Assembly (NCBI GenBank): GCA_035294465.1
Contig: DATGKW010000211.1
Coordinates: 1 to 37,288, forward strand
Reading direction: 5' to 3'
Length of the DNA: 37,288 nucleotides
Source of the DNA: Paraktedonobacter sp035294465
GTDB lineage: Bacteria > Chloroflexota > Ktedonobacteria > Ktedonobacterales > Ktedonobacteraceae
Position numbers and translations under genes: made by a program. Positions 1 to 7,491 of the stretch are shown here, one piece after another. Within the stretch, counting starts at the first letter, position 1, and each line of letters opens with the position of its first letter. The notes under the pieces were generated by a model. That model had not been told where the DNA came from. It was given only the letters and a program-made list of their open reading frames with translations, and made no database searches.

Positions 1-578
1 GGCTCGGTTGCGACGCGGTCCAGCGTGGTCGCGGTGACTTTCGCCTGGGCCAGAGGATGCTGCGTCGAAACAAGCAGGTGGAGCGGCTGGCGAAATAGCT
101 CTTTGACAATCAGCAGCTCAGATTGTAGCTGCGGATCAAGAATCAAGCCAAGCTCTATCTCTCCCTGTTCTACCATAGCGATAATCTCATCAGTATGGTT
201 CACGCGTACCTTCAGCCGCACATGTGGATAGCGTTGATGAAACGCGGCGAAGAACGCTGGCAAAAAAGCGGTCGTCAGAGACTCAATACAGCCAATATGA
301 ATCGTGCCACGCTGGCCAGCCTGTAACTCGGCAATCCACTGCTGGCCCTCCTGTAGCTGTTCCAGCGCGGTTCTGACGTAGCGCGCAAACTCCCGGCCCT
401 CTGGAGTCAACGTAACACGTTTCTTATTACGCGTGAAAAGGGTGACCCCTAACTCCTCCTCCAGCGCTGCAATCTGGCGGCTGAGCGCGGATTGCGCAAC
501 GAGGCAGATTTCAGCAGCCTTCCGAAAGTTCTGCGTTTGCGCCGCCGCGAGGAAATACGTCAATTGGTGAAACTCCAT
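1..578 (-). CDS. LysR-family transcriptional regulator (C-terminus cut by window start)
   Basis: DNA-binding regulator, read on the minus strand from ATG at 578 and still open at base 1; 192 codons are visible. The N-terminus MEFHQLTYFLAAAQTQNFRK followed by AAEICLVAQSALSRQIAALE is the classic LysR winged-helix motif, around residues 1-60, with the recognition-helix signature QSALSRQIAALEEELG. The start of the effector domain follows, with GTIHIGCIESLTTAFLP near residue 90. About 100 C-terminal residues of a usual 290-300 lie outside. It diverges from the MmgE/PrpD gene with a 158-bp gap holding a dyad operator, so it probably controls that gene and itself. The effector is unknown; a substrate or intermediate of the neighbouring enzymes is the simplest guess. 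Family assignment is secure. Confidence 0.93.
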   Translation of the reverse strand, partial: MEFHQLTYFLAAAQTQNFRKAAEICLVAQSALSRQIAALEEELGVTLFTRNKKRVTLTPEGREFARYVRTALEQLQEGQQWIAELQAGQRGTIHIGCIESLTTAFLPAFFAAFHQRYPHVRLKVRVNHTDEIIAMVEQGEIELGLILDPQLQSELLIVKELFRQPLHLLVSTQHPLAQAKVTATTLDRVATE

Positions 579-600
579 ACGTCTTTCTCTCATGCCAGTT

Positions 601-617
601 GATCTCAAAATGAGATC
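601..617. promoter_or_regulatory. Candidate LysR operator, 7-3-7 perfect dyad (T-N11-A)
   Basis: GATCTCA-AAA-TGAGATC is a perfect inverted repeat containing T603-N11-A615, the known LysR-type box. Its centre (609) lies about 65 bp upstream of the start site expected from the TATACT at 662-667, the usual recognition position for activation. It also overlaps the expected start region of the lysR gene, as in autorepression. The dyad and spacing are seen; binding is inferred. Confidence 0.7.
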
Positions 618-620
618 ACT

Positions 621-650
621 ATTATACCAAACAGGTGTTGGACGCATCAA
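621..650 (-). promoter_or_regulatory. Predicted promoter of the lysR gene
   Basis: On the minus strand, TTGATG (650-645), an 18-bp spacer and TATAAT (626-621) form a sigma70-like promoter. Transcription would start near 614, inside the dyad operator, and run into lysR (ATG at 578). Confidence 0.5.
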
Positions 651-667
651 CTCACTTCTCATATACT
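638..667 (+). promoter_or_regulatory. Predicted promoter of the MmgE/PrpD gene
   Basis: TATACT at 662-667 is a good -10 box. The best -35 is the poor TTGGAC at 638-643 with an 18-bp spacer, which suits an activator-dependent promoter below the LysR-type box at 601-617. The assignment is inferred. Confidence 0.45.
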
Positions 668-736
668 GAAAATGTAACCACATTCTGGCAGTCGATCGGA
701 TAGACGAAACACTCAGTGAGGGAAGAGGAGTAAGTT

Positions 737-2086
737 ATGACTCAAGTTGAACAACTGGCTGCCTTCGCTGCGCACACAAAGTACGAAGACATCTCAGAGG
801 ACGCACGCCAGCAACTCAAGATCCGCATCATCGACGCGCTTGGTTGCGCCATCGGCGCGTTGGATGGTCCGCCACTTAAAATGCTGCGCGCTCAGATCGA
901 AGACTTTGGTGGCAAGCCCCTGGCTACGCTGATCGGCGGGAATAAAACCGCGCCCGACCGCGCAGCCCTCTACAATTCGGCCCTGGTTCGCTATCTGGAC
1001 TACAATGATAGCTACATCGCCAAAAACGAAACCTGCCATCCTAGCGATAATCTTGGCGCGGTACTCGCCGCCAGTGAATACGCGCATCAGAGCGGCAAGG
1101 AATTCATGACCGCTCTGGCACTGGCCTACCAGGTCCAGTGCAGGCTCTCAGACGTGGCTCCGGTGCGAGCCAGAGGCTTCGATCACACCACGCAGGGAGC
1201 CTACGCAGTAGCCGCCGGCGTTTCCAGGGCACTGGGCCTTGACCAGAGCAGAACTGCCAACGCTATCGCGATTAGCGGCACTGCCTATAACGCTCTGCGC
1301 GTGACCCGCACGGGGAAGCTTTCCAACTGGAAAGGGCTGGCCTATCCCAACACCGCCTTCGGCGCTACGCATGCCGCATTCCTCGCTATGCGCGGCCTGA
1401 CCGGCCCACTCGAAGTGTTTGAGGGCAATAAGGGTCTGATGGAGGCCATCACCGGGCCGTTCGAGATAGACTGGACGCGAGAAAACCTGGAGGCCGTGCG
1501 ACTCACCAATATCAAAAAATACAACGCCGAGTTTCACTCGCAGTCTGCGCTTGAGGGTATCCTGGAACTACGCGCGGCTCATCAGATCCGCCCGGAGGAG
1601 GTTGAGCACGTCAGGGTCGAAATCTTCGACGTCGCGTATAACATCATCGGAGGTGGCGAAGAAGGAAACAAGCAACAGGTGAGCAGCAAGGAAGAGGCCG
1701 ATCACAGCTTACCTTATATGGTGGCCGTCGCGCTGCTGGATGGCGAGGTTTCCCCGGCCCAATATACGCCGGAGCGTATCACACGGCAGGACGTACAGAG
1801 CCTGCTGCGCAAGGTCACCATCCAGCCAGATAAAGCGTTGAGCGAACGTTTTCCCGCCGAGATGCCCTGCCGCATCCAGATCACCCTCAAAGACGGTCAT
1901 ACACTGAACTGCGAGAAGCGCGATTACGAGGGCTTTCATACCCGGCCATTCTCCTGGGAACAGGCCGTTGCCAAGTTCGAGCGCCTCGCAGCCCCCTTTA
2001 CCAATAGCGCGCAGCGTACAACTATCATAGAAACCGTTGCACGCCTGGAAATGCAGGAGGAGATGTTTCAATCCCTGGCAGGATAA
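737..2086 (+). CDS. MmgE/PrpD family dehydratase/decarboxylase
   Basis: A 449-residue protein of the MmgE/PrpD family, which includes 2-methylcitrate dehydratase and cis-aconitate decarboxylase; members eliminate or add water, or decarboxylate, on tricarboxylate-type acids in the cytoplasm. Family hallmarks are YNDSY (D91), the CHPSDN block (H101), GFDHTTQGAYA (H150), NWKGLAYPNTA (K199) and the IKKYNAEFHSQSA segment (K260/K261, H267). These fit the conserved Asp, His and Lys positions of the family, and the length is typical. A strong ribosome site, GGAAGAGGAG, precedes the ATG. It is first in a probable operon with the ComA-like gene and lies opposite lysR. There is no citrate synthase or prpB/prpC beside it, so a plain methylcitrate cycle role is not supported; the substrate is unknown. 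Confidence 0.9.
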   Translation: MTQVEQLAAFAAHTKYEDISEDARQQLKIRIIDALGCAIGALDGPPLKMLRAQIEDFGGKPLATLIGGNKTAPDRAALYNSALVRYLDYNDSYIAKNETCHPSDNLGAVLAASEYAHQSGKEFMTALALAYQVQCRLSDVAPVRARGFDHTTQGAYAVAAGVSRALGLDQSRTANAIAISGTAYNALRVTRTGKLSNWKGLAYPNTAFGATHAAFLAMRGLTGPLEVFEGNKGLMEAITGPFEIDWTRENLEAVRLTNIKKYNAEFHSQSALEGILELRAAHQIRPEEVEHVRVEIFDVAYNIIGGGEEGNKQQVSSKEEADHSLPYMVAVALLDGEVSPAQYTPERITRQDVQSLLRKVTIQPDKALSERFPAEMPCRIQITLKDGHTLNCEKRDYEGFHTRPFSWEQAVAKFERLAAPFTNSAQRTTIIETVARLEMQEEMFQSLAG

Positions 2087-2127
2087 AAAGAACATTGGCT
2101 ATGACTAGCGTCCTACGGGGAGGAAGT

Positions 2128-2157
2128 ATGGTCGCCAGATTTGTCAAAGTCAAATAG
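2128..2157 (+). other. Possible 9-codon leader ORF
   Basis: A very short reading frame (MVARFVKVK, stop TAG) has a strong ribosome site, GGGGAGGA, just upstream and lies between the MmgE/PrpD and ComA-like genes. It overlaps the left half of an inverted repeat (ATTTGTC at 2139-2145, GACAAAT at 2157-2163). It may be translated as a leader or be chance; nothing beyond the ribosome site supports it. Confidence 0.2.
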
Positions 2158-2192
2158 ACAAATGTTAAACCAGAGAAAGAGAGACAACTACT

Positions 2193-3014
2193 ATGAGCGA
2201 GCGAGCATTCCCCTTTCTTCGCTTGAACGAACGTGAGGGTAAACCACGCACACGCGGCATTACCGAGATTCGCGGCCCCTACTACACACCGATGGGCAAG
2301 CATTACCTGGAAGACATTCTGGAGACAATGGGCGAGTACGTCGATTCGCTGAAATTCGCGGGCGGCTCTTTCACCCTGATGCCGGAAAAGCAACTCAGAG
2401 AGATCATCGAGCTGGCTCACCGCTACAATGTCCTGGTCTCCACCGGCGGCTTCATCGAGCATGTACTCACGCAAGGGCCTGACGTAGTGAATCGCTATAT
2501 CGACGAGTGCAAGAATATCGGCTTCGATATCCTCGAAATCTCCAGCGGCTTTATCACCATTCCTGTCGATGACTGGCTGCGCCTGATCGAACGCGTGCAG
2601 CGGGCGGGCCTCAAGGCCAAGCCAGAGGTAGGTATCCAGTTCGGCGCGGGAGGGGCAACCACTGCCGAAGAGCTTGAAGCGGAGGGAACACGCGATGTGG
2701 GTTGGGCTATCGGGCAAGCCAGAAGATTTCTTGAGGCCGGAGCTTACATGATTATGATCGAGTCCGAGGGCATTACCGAGAACGTGAAAATCTGGCGCAC
2801 CGATGCCGCAGCCAGGATCATCGATGCATTAGGTCTGGAGAAGGTAATGTTCGAGGCCGCCAATCCAGAGGTCTTTGCCTGGTATATCAAGAATTATGGC
2901 GCCGAAGTGAACGTTTTCGTGGACCACTCACAGATTGTCCAGCTTGAATGTTTGCGCGCTGGCTTATGGGGAACCAAAAGCTTGTGGGGACGCGTGCTCA
3001 CGTACAAAGGCTAA
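2193..3014 (+). CDS. Phosphosulfolactate synthase family protein (ComA-like)
   Basis: A 273-residue (beta/alpha)8 protein of the ComA family, which in methanogens adds sulfite to phosphoenolpyruvate to give phosphosulfolactate, the first step of coenzyme M synthesis. Recognisable blocks are RGITEIRGPYY (about 22-32), VDSLKFAGGSFTLMP (51-65), DILEISSGFITIP, KAKPEVGIQFGAGG (about 149-162), MIMIESEGITENV, and FEAANPEVFAWYIKNYG with VDHSQIVQLECLRAGLWG near the C-terminus. ATG follows AGAGAGAC. It sits 106 bp after the MmgE/PrpD gene on the same strand, so co-transcription is likely. In bacteria the family is also found without the rest of coenzyme M synthesis, so the product may be sulfolactate or something else. 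No comB or comC homologue is visible here. Confidence 0.87.
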   Translation: MSERAFPFLRLNEREGKPRTRGITEIRGPYYTPMGKHYLEDILETMGEYVDSLKFAGGSFTLMPEKQLREIIELAHRYNVLVSTGGFIEHVLTQGPDVVNRYIDECKNIGFDILEISSGFITIPVDDWLRLIERVQRAGLKAKPEVGIQFGAGGATTAEELEAEGTRDVGWAIGQARRFLEAGAYMIMIESEGITENVKIWRTDAAARIIDALGLEKVMFEAANPEVFAWYIKNYGAEVNVFVDHSQIVQLECLRAGLWGTKSLWGRVLTYKG

Positions 3015-3032
3015 AGCAAGGGAGAAAGAGCT

Positions 3033-3404
3033 ATGACAAAACGCGAGAGAATGGTTGCCCTGAAGCGCGTTTACGATGAGCCAGCGCCCGGCGATGGCAC
3101 ACGCGTACTGGTGGAGCGACTCTGGCCTCGCGGGCTCTCCAAAGAGCGAGCACACGTGGATGTCTGGCTAAAAGAGGTCGCTCCCAGCAACGAGTTGCGT
3201 ACCTGGTATAGGCACGATCCAAACAAATTTGCGGAGTTTCGCCGCCGATATGAGGACGAATTAGCTTCGCAGACGGGGCAGGAGGCGCTAACGAAACTGC
3301 GCGAGATGGCGAGACAAGGACCAGTAACCCTGGTATTCGCAACGCGCGATACGGAGCACTCCAATGCCGCAGTGCTGCACGACCTGTTGCAGCGAGACAC
3401 GTAA
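3033..3404 (+). CDS. DUF488 family protein (YeaO-like)
   Basis: A 123-residue protein. VYDEPAPGDGTRVLVERLWP and RGLSKERAHVDVWLKEVAPS match the DUF488/YeaO family: a conserved [R/K]-R-V-Y start, a VERLWPRGLSKE block, a W near residue 58 followed by RHDP, FRRRYEDEL and a late LVFATRDTEHSNAAVL. The family's function is unknown. ATG at 3033 follows GGGAGAAAGAG; an internal ATG at 3051 is the alternative. It starts 18 bp after the ComA-like stop, so it is probably the last gene of that operon. Confidence 0.88.
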   Translation: MTKRERMVALKRVYDEPAPGDGTRVLVERLWPRGLSKERAHVDVWLKEVAPSNELRTWYRHDPNKFAEFRRRYEDELASQTGQEALTKLREMARQGPVTLVFATRDTEHSNAAVLHDLLQRDT

Positions 3405-3457
3405 CCAGGCTTGTTCAAGATCGACTCACCCTGAACTGAAACAGGCAGACAAGCTTA

Positions 3458-3486
3458 TTGACAGACAGAGGAGTTTCAGCAAAAAT
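3458..3486 (+). promoter_or_regulatory. Possible rnz promoter
   Basis: TTGACA (3458-3463), a 17-bp spacer and AAAAAT (3481-3486). The -35 is perfect and the -10 matches 4 of 6. It lies in the gap before the ribonuclease Z gene. Confidence 0.4.
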
Positions 3487-3562
3487 GGGAGGACATTCTT
3501 TCATGGTCGATAAGCCTGGATCGGCCATGTTAGCATGATGTTTCGTTGAGTGAAGGATTGTA

Positions 3563-4471
3563 ATGATTGATGTCTGTCTGCTGGGCACCTGTGGCATGAT
3601 GCCCATGCCGGGGCGCTGGCTCTCATGCGCCCTGGTGCGTCGCGGCTCAAACCTGGTGTTGATTGACTGTGGAGAGGGGACGCAGGTACCCTGGAAAATG
3701 CTGGGCTGGGGCTTTCGCCAGCTAGGCGCGATCTGCCTGACACATATGCATGCAGATCATGTGGCGGGCCTGCCGGGCGTCCTGTTCATGGTTGCGCATG
3801 CCGGGCGCACGGAGCCGCTGGATATCTATGGGCCGGTCGGCACAGCCTACGTGGTAGAGGGGCTGCGCAGGATCGCCGCCGATCTGCCGTTTCCCGTCCA
3901 TATCCATGAACTCAAGCACGGGGCGCATTTCGAGTTGCCGGGCGAACTGCACGCCTCTTGCTGTTCTACCGTTCACGGTATCCCGGGCCTGGCTTACCGC
4001 ATGGAACTGAAGCGCGGGCCGGTCTTTTTACCAGAGGAGGCCCGCGCGCTGGGACTACCGGTTCAGCTCTGGTCGAAGTTGCAGCATGGGCAGATTGTTG
4101 AGCATAACGGGCAGACATTTCGCCCGGAGCAGGTTCTGGGTGCAGCCAGGCGCGGCATTTCGCTGGCAATGATCACAGATACACGCCCAACAGAGCAACT
4201 AAGCGCCTTTGTACGCGACGCGGATTTGCTCATCTGCGAGAGTATGTACGACAACCCGGAGGATCTGCCCCAGGCTAAAGCCAACGCGCACATGCTGGCT
4301 GAAGAATCGGCCAGTATTGCACAGAAGGCAGGCGTACACCAGCTGATTCTGACGCACTTCAGCCCAAAAATCACCGACACAAGCTGGGCGGAGAAAGCGG
4401 CCCGGCGCATCTTTGCCAACACACGAGCCGGCAGGGACGGCATGGTGATAACGCTCGACTATCCCGATTAA
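3563..4471 (+). CDS. rnz: Ribonuclease Z (metallo-beta-lactamase fold)
   Basis: Endonuclease that trims 3' trailers from tRNA precursors, using two zinc ions. The 302-residue protein has LLGTCGMMPMPGR at the start, LIDCGEGTQ (34-41), the zinc motif THMHADHVAGLPG (H61, H63, D65, H66), then H139, D207 (ITDT) and H266 (ILTHFSP), so the full metal-ligand set is present. LQHGQIVEHNGQ around 174-185 and the length are typical of RNase Z rather than of other beta-lactamase-fold enzymes. The usual FTH start of the zinc motif is CLTH here. It is convergent with the downstream hydrolase, stops 22 bp apart. The family is sure; specificity for tRNA is inferred from overall match. Confidence 0.87.
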   Translation: MIDVCLLGTCGMMPMPGRWLSCALVRRGSNLVLIDCGEGTQVPWKMLGWGFRQLGAICLTHMHADHVAGLPGVLFMVAHAGRTEPLDIYGPVGTAYVVEGLRRIAADLPFPVHIHELKHGAHFELPGELHASCCSTVHGIPGLAYRMELKRGPVFLPEEARALGLPVQLWSKLQHGQIVEHNGQTFRPEQVLGAARRGISLAMITDTRPTEQLSAFVRDADLLICESMYDNPEDLPQAKANAHMLAEESASIAQKAGVHQLILTHFSPKITDTSWAEKAARRIFANTRAGRDGMVITLDYPD

Positions 4472-4493
4472 GGCCGATTGCAATCCGGTGCGG

Positions 4494-5564
4494 CTAACTG
4501 GCCTCAGAGAGTGGCCCTTGCTCTGCTTCTTGATCGGCCAGGAAAGCGCTCGCAGCCTCCAATGCCTCGCGGTCAACGGCCTGAGCACGTCCCGGAGTAT
4601 CAATCTCCACAAGGCGCGGGCGCGCGGGCTGCTGCTTGAGATGTTCCTCGAAGAAATCGACAAGCTTCTTCACGTAAAGCGGGCGATTCGCAAAGTATGC
4701 GCCGCAGTGATCGGCCTCCGGTACCATCCAAAGTTCCTTTGGCTCCTGGGCTGCGGCATAGAGCAGCGGCGCGTCATGCGGATCGACAACCGTATCCTTG
4801 CCGCCATGAATAATCAGGATCGGGCGGGGCGCAATCTGTGCGATATCCCGTAGCGGCTCAACCTGGCGGAAATGGTAGCCTGCGCGCCAGCCAAGCAGGT
4901 AGTCGGCCAGCCAGGAAAAAGGGGCCGGAGGCAGGTGAAGCGCCCGGCGAACGTTATAATCTACCACGCTCGTATGAGTGGCAAAAGCGCTATCAGCGAC
5001 AATCGCTTCTATATCTGGTGTGCGCGCGCTGCACATGATCGCAACAGCCGCGCCCATCGAATAGGCCACAACGCCCAGGCGAGTCCCGGGCATGCGCTGC
5101 TTCGCGTAATCTACCGCGCCCAGAAAGTCTCCCATCTCACGATAACCAAGCGTGACGGGGGTGCCGACCTCGGTTCCATGCCCATAATATTCAAAGGCCA
5201 GGACATTGTGCCCGGCCTGCCAGAGAAAATTGGTGATGCCCAGCGTATCCGATTTACTGCTGCGATAACCAGGACAAACGAGCAGCGTTGTAGTAGCTTC
5301 GGGATAGGGAATAAACCAGCCACTCACCATATGTTTGCCGTTGCGCGCAGGAAATACCACTGCTTCGGCAGGCAAATTAAGCTCAAAGGGAGTAAAGGTA
5401 TAATCGCTAAATGGTGAAAGCTTCTTAGGACGAATTAATGTCTCTACAACGTAAATCGAGACTCCACAGAGCAGACTTAAAGCGCCGAGGGTACCACCCA
5501 CCCCACCAAAGATGATGTGTTTCAACGATGGACGATGAAATCTGCGCGTTGGAAGGAGTCGCAT
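4494..5564 (-). CDS. Membrane-anchored alpha/beta hydrolase
   Basis: A 356-residue serine hydrolase of unknown substrate. An N-terminal hydrophobic segment (about 17-43, IIFGGVGGTLGALSLLCGVS) should anchor it in the membrane with the catalytic domain behind. The nucleophile elbow is VVAYSMGAA (S169), and the acid and base fit D257 (HGGKDTVV) and H286 (EADHCGAY). VCPGYRSSK and FEYYGHG are typical strand ends of this fold. The architecture resembles Bem46/YqkD-type hydrolases (esterase or peptidase-like). ATG at 5564 follows AAAGG with longish spacing. It is monocistronic by context, convergent with rnz. Confidence 0.87.
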   Translation of the reverse strand: MRLLPTRRFHRPSLKHIIFGGVGGTLGALSLLCGVSIYVVETLIRPKKLSPFSDYTFTPFELNLPAEAVVFPARNGKHMVSGWFIPYPEATTTLLVCPGYRSSKSDTLGITNFLWQAGHNVLAFEYYGHGTEVGTPVTLGYREMGDFLGAVDYAKQRMPGTRLGVVAYSMGAAVAIMCSARTPDIEAIVADSAFATHTSVVDYNVRRALHLPPAPFSWLADYLLGWRAGYHFRQVEPLRDIAQIAPRPILIIHGGKDTVVDPHDAPLLYAAAQEPKELWMVPEADHCGAYFANRPLYVKKLVDFFEEHLKQQPARPRLVEIDTPGRAQAVDREALEAASAFLADQEAEQGPLSEAS

Positions 5565-5741
5565 CGTAGAACCAACCTTTCTAGCGGGTAGCAGAGAAAC
5601 TGTTCTACTCTAGAGAACGTATGCTGAATGCAGTTTATGCCCATATGAAAATTACGTTCCAGGAAGGCCCAGAGTTAACTGTTCTTAAGGCTCCAGCAGG
5701 CACTTCAGCCTGGTAAGGGAAAATGGCCCGCAGGAGATCCC

Positions 5742-5783
5742 AAAAACAAGGCCGGCGGGCGCTTCCCCCAAAGAGCGCTCGCC
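5742..5783 (-). terminator. Intrinsic terminator of the chitinase gene
   Basis: On the minus strand, GGCGAGCGCT (5783-5774) pairs with AGCGCCCGCC (5763-5754) with one mismatch and a 10-nt loop. A TTTTT run follows (5746-5742). It lies about 50 bp downstream of the chitinase stop. Confidence 0.65.
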
Positions 5784-5829
5784 GATCTTGCCAGGAAAGG
5801 CTAACAGACACAGGGACGGAGGGAACCAT

Positions 5830-7194
5830 TTACCACCCTTGCAGTCCCCGGTAGACTGCCTTCATGAGAGTACCAGATGAATCGTCGCCGTCCAGCGACC
5901 AGGCCATAGCTCCTCCGAGGCCAAGCGCTTTGACGTAGGCCATCTTGAGAGCAATTGAGGCAGGATCATCATAGCTCCAAAAATTCGTGCCATCGTAGTA
6001 CCAGGCTGTTGCGGCCAGCGGGTCCCAGTAGCGCGGCATATTCAACGAGACAAGCTGATTGTAATTCGCCGTGCCGCCTCCAAGTGCAGCGGGTTGCATA
6101 TTGGGGCTGCTCTGAAAGAGACCGTGATTGACATCAGGGACGTTGGTCCAGCCATGACCGTAGAGCGGAATGCCCAGCACCAGCTTGCGCGCCGGGAAAC
6201 CGGCTGCGAGAAAGTCCAGCACCGCGTGGTTAATACAGTAGGTATTTGCCGGAGCAGGCGACGGGTCGCGAGGATCGCAGAAGAGCGGAGCATTGAAATC
6301 GGTCGGGCCGGTGGCATTCCAGGGGCCATGCATATCATAGGTCATCAGGCTGCCCCAATCCAGGTACTTGCCAATCTGGCCAAGCTGGATATTGTCGTAC
6401 TTGTCCTGGCCAGAGGGCAGAGCAGCGGTGAGGATATAGTGTTTGCCGGTCTGTTTGCCAAGTGCGTCGAGCTGGTGGCGGAACTCTGCCAGCAAGCCGG
6501 TAAAGTTGGCCGTATCCTGCGGGCCATAGGCGTTGCCATTGCCGGGATTGTCAGGATATTCCCAGTCAATATCAAAGCCGTCAAAGATCCCAGCGGCAGA
6601 ACCGGCACCGCCAGAAGGATCGCCGTCGAGCTGAGGAAGATTCCCCAGGATATACTGATCGATGCACGACTGAACAAAGGCCGCGCGATTCTGTGGCTCT
6701 GCCGCTGCCGAGAAATTGGTAGACCAGGTCCAGCCACCCAGCGAGATCAGAATTTTCAGGTTTGGATAAAGCTGTTTCAGCTCCTTGAGCTGGTTGAAAT
6801 TTCCCGCCAGGGTTTGCCCCCAGCTATCAGCCTGACCATTTACACTCTCGCTGGCGCTGAAAGGACGCTGGTAGTCGGCCCAGGGATCACCCTGACCAGC
6901 CTGATCAGTCTCGTAGCATTTGAGATCAGGGCTGATATTGCCAAAGGCGTAATCGAGGGCAGTCAGGTGAGCAGCGGTGCCATTAGCCACCAGGTCTTTT
7001 TCCAGGAAACCAGAATAGATACTCCACTGAGTAAAATAAGCAACAACCACATGCTGGTCGGGATTCGCTGCTCCCTGCGTGGTGTGAACAGCCGACGTGG
7101 CAGCATGAGCAATGTCGGCAGCCTGCCCGAAGAGTCCCATGACGCTCAGCAAGCCAGCCAGCGCGAGGGCAAATAGATAAGTGTAACGCTTCAT
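5830..7194 (-). CDS. Secreted GH18 chitinase
   Basis: Secreted endo-acting chitinase of glycoside hydrolase family 18, cutting beta-1,4-N-acetylglucosamine chains by substrate-assisted catalysis. From ATG at 7194 (after GAGAGGGAC) it is 454 residues. The N-terminus MKRYTYLFALALAGLLSVMG is a signal peptide with likely cleavage after an AHA near residue 32. The catalytic DxxDxDxE motif is DGFDIDWEYP (D205, D208, D210, E212), preceded by the SLGGW strand near 152 and followed by MTYDMHG and a terminal MAWSLDGDD. No separate chitin-binding module is seen. A longer start (7272) would add 26 residues before the signal peptide and is unlikely. It probably serves fungal or arthropod chitin use in soil. 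Confidence 0.94.
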   Translation of the reverse strand: MKRYTYLFALALAGLLSVMGLFGQAADIAHAATSAVHTTQGAANPDQHVVVAYFTQWSIYSGFLEKDLVANGTAAHLTALDYAFGNISPDLKCYETDQAGQGDPWADYQRPFSASESVNGQADSWGQTLAGNFNQLKELKQLYPNLKILISLGGWTWSTNFSAAAEPQNRAAFVQSCIDQYILGNLPQLDGDPSGGAGSAAGIFDGFDIDWEYPDNPGNGNAYGPQDTANFTGLLAEFRHQLDALGKQTGKHYILTAALPSGQDKYDNIQLGQIGKYLDWGSLMTYDMHGPWNATGPTDFNAPLFCDPRDPSPAPANTYCINHAVLDFLAAGFPARKLVLGIPLYGHGWTNVPDVNHGLFQSSPNMQPAALGGGTANYNQLVSLNMPRYWDPLAATAWYYDGTNFWSYDDPASIALKMAYVKALGLGGAMAWSLDGDDSSGTLMKAVYRGLQGW

Positions 7195-7302
7195 TACAGG
7201 GTCCCTCTCTGACGTACACAATAGAGATAGCGAGCAAAATGCTCTGTCTGACAAAACAGACATGCAAGACACAAAGAGAAAAAGAGAAGTTTACTATTGT
7301 GT

Positions 7303-7331
7303 AGTATACCTTTAATCAGCCGAAATGTCAA
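7303..7331 (-). promoter_or_regulatory. Consensus sigma70 promoter of the chitinase gene
   Basis: Minus strand TTGACA (7331-7326), exactly 17 bp, TATACT (7308-7303); the -35 is perfect and the -10 is one base off. The palindrome ATGTC-AA-GACAT (7325-7336) covers the -35 box and is a good repressor-site candidate, as expected for an inducible chitinase. Confidence 0.75.
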
Positions 7332-7336
7332 GACAT
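7325..7336. promoter_or_regulatory. Candidate operator palindrome over the chitinase -35 box
   Basis: ATGTC-AA-GACAT, a perfect 5-2-5 dyad. Its position on the -35 hexamer suggests that bound protein would block RNA polymerase. The binding protein is unknown. Confidence 0.4.
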
Positions 7337-7491
7337 CTAGACCACTATACCAAATTTCAAATTCTGGGATTTCAGTTCTTGCTTGCTGCACGAAATTGCC
7401 CCCTGTGTTATACTAGGGAAGCATTCCGACACGATAGTCCTGGCAGCTTCAGAGAGCCAGGAGAGATTTGAAATGACAGGGGAGACCGCGC

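Noticed and set aside
223..231. TGTGGATAG, a near DnaA box
   Set aside because: It lies alone inside the lysR coding frame and has no companions, so it is most likely chance.
2025..2717. 230-residue minus-strand frame over the ComA-like gene
   Set aside because: Shadow of the opposite strand, low-quality sequence without recognisable domains.
4472..4493. Palindrome GATTGCAATC between rnz and the hydrolase as a terminator
   Set aside because: Only 10 bp, no loop and no T-run in either direction.
6094..7176. 360-residue plus-strand frame
   Set aside because: It is antisense to the chitinase, has no ribosome site or family features, and its composition reflects the codon bias of the opposite strand.
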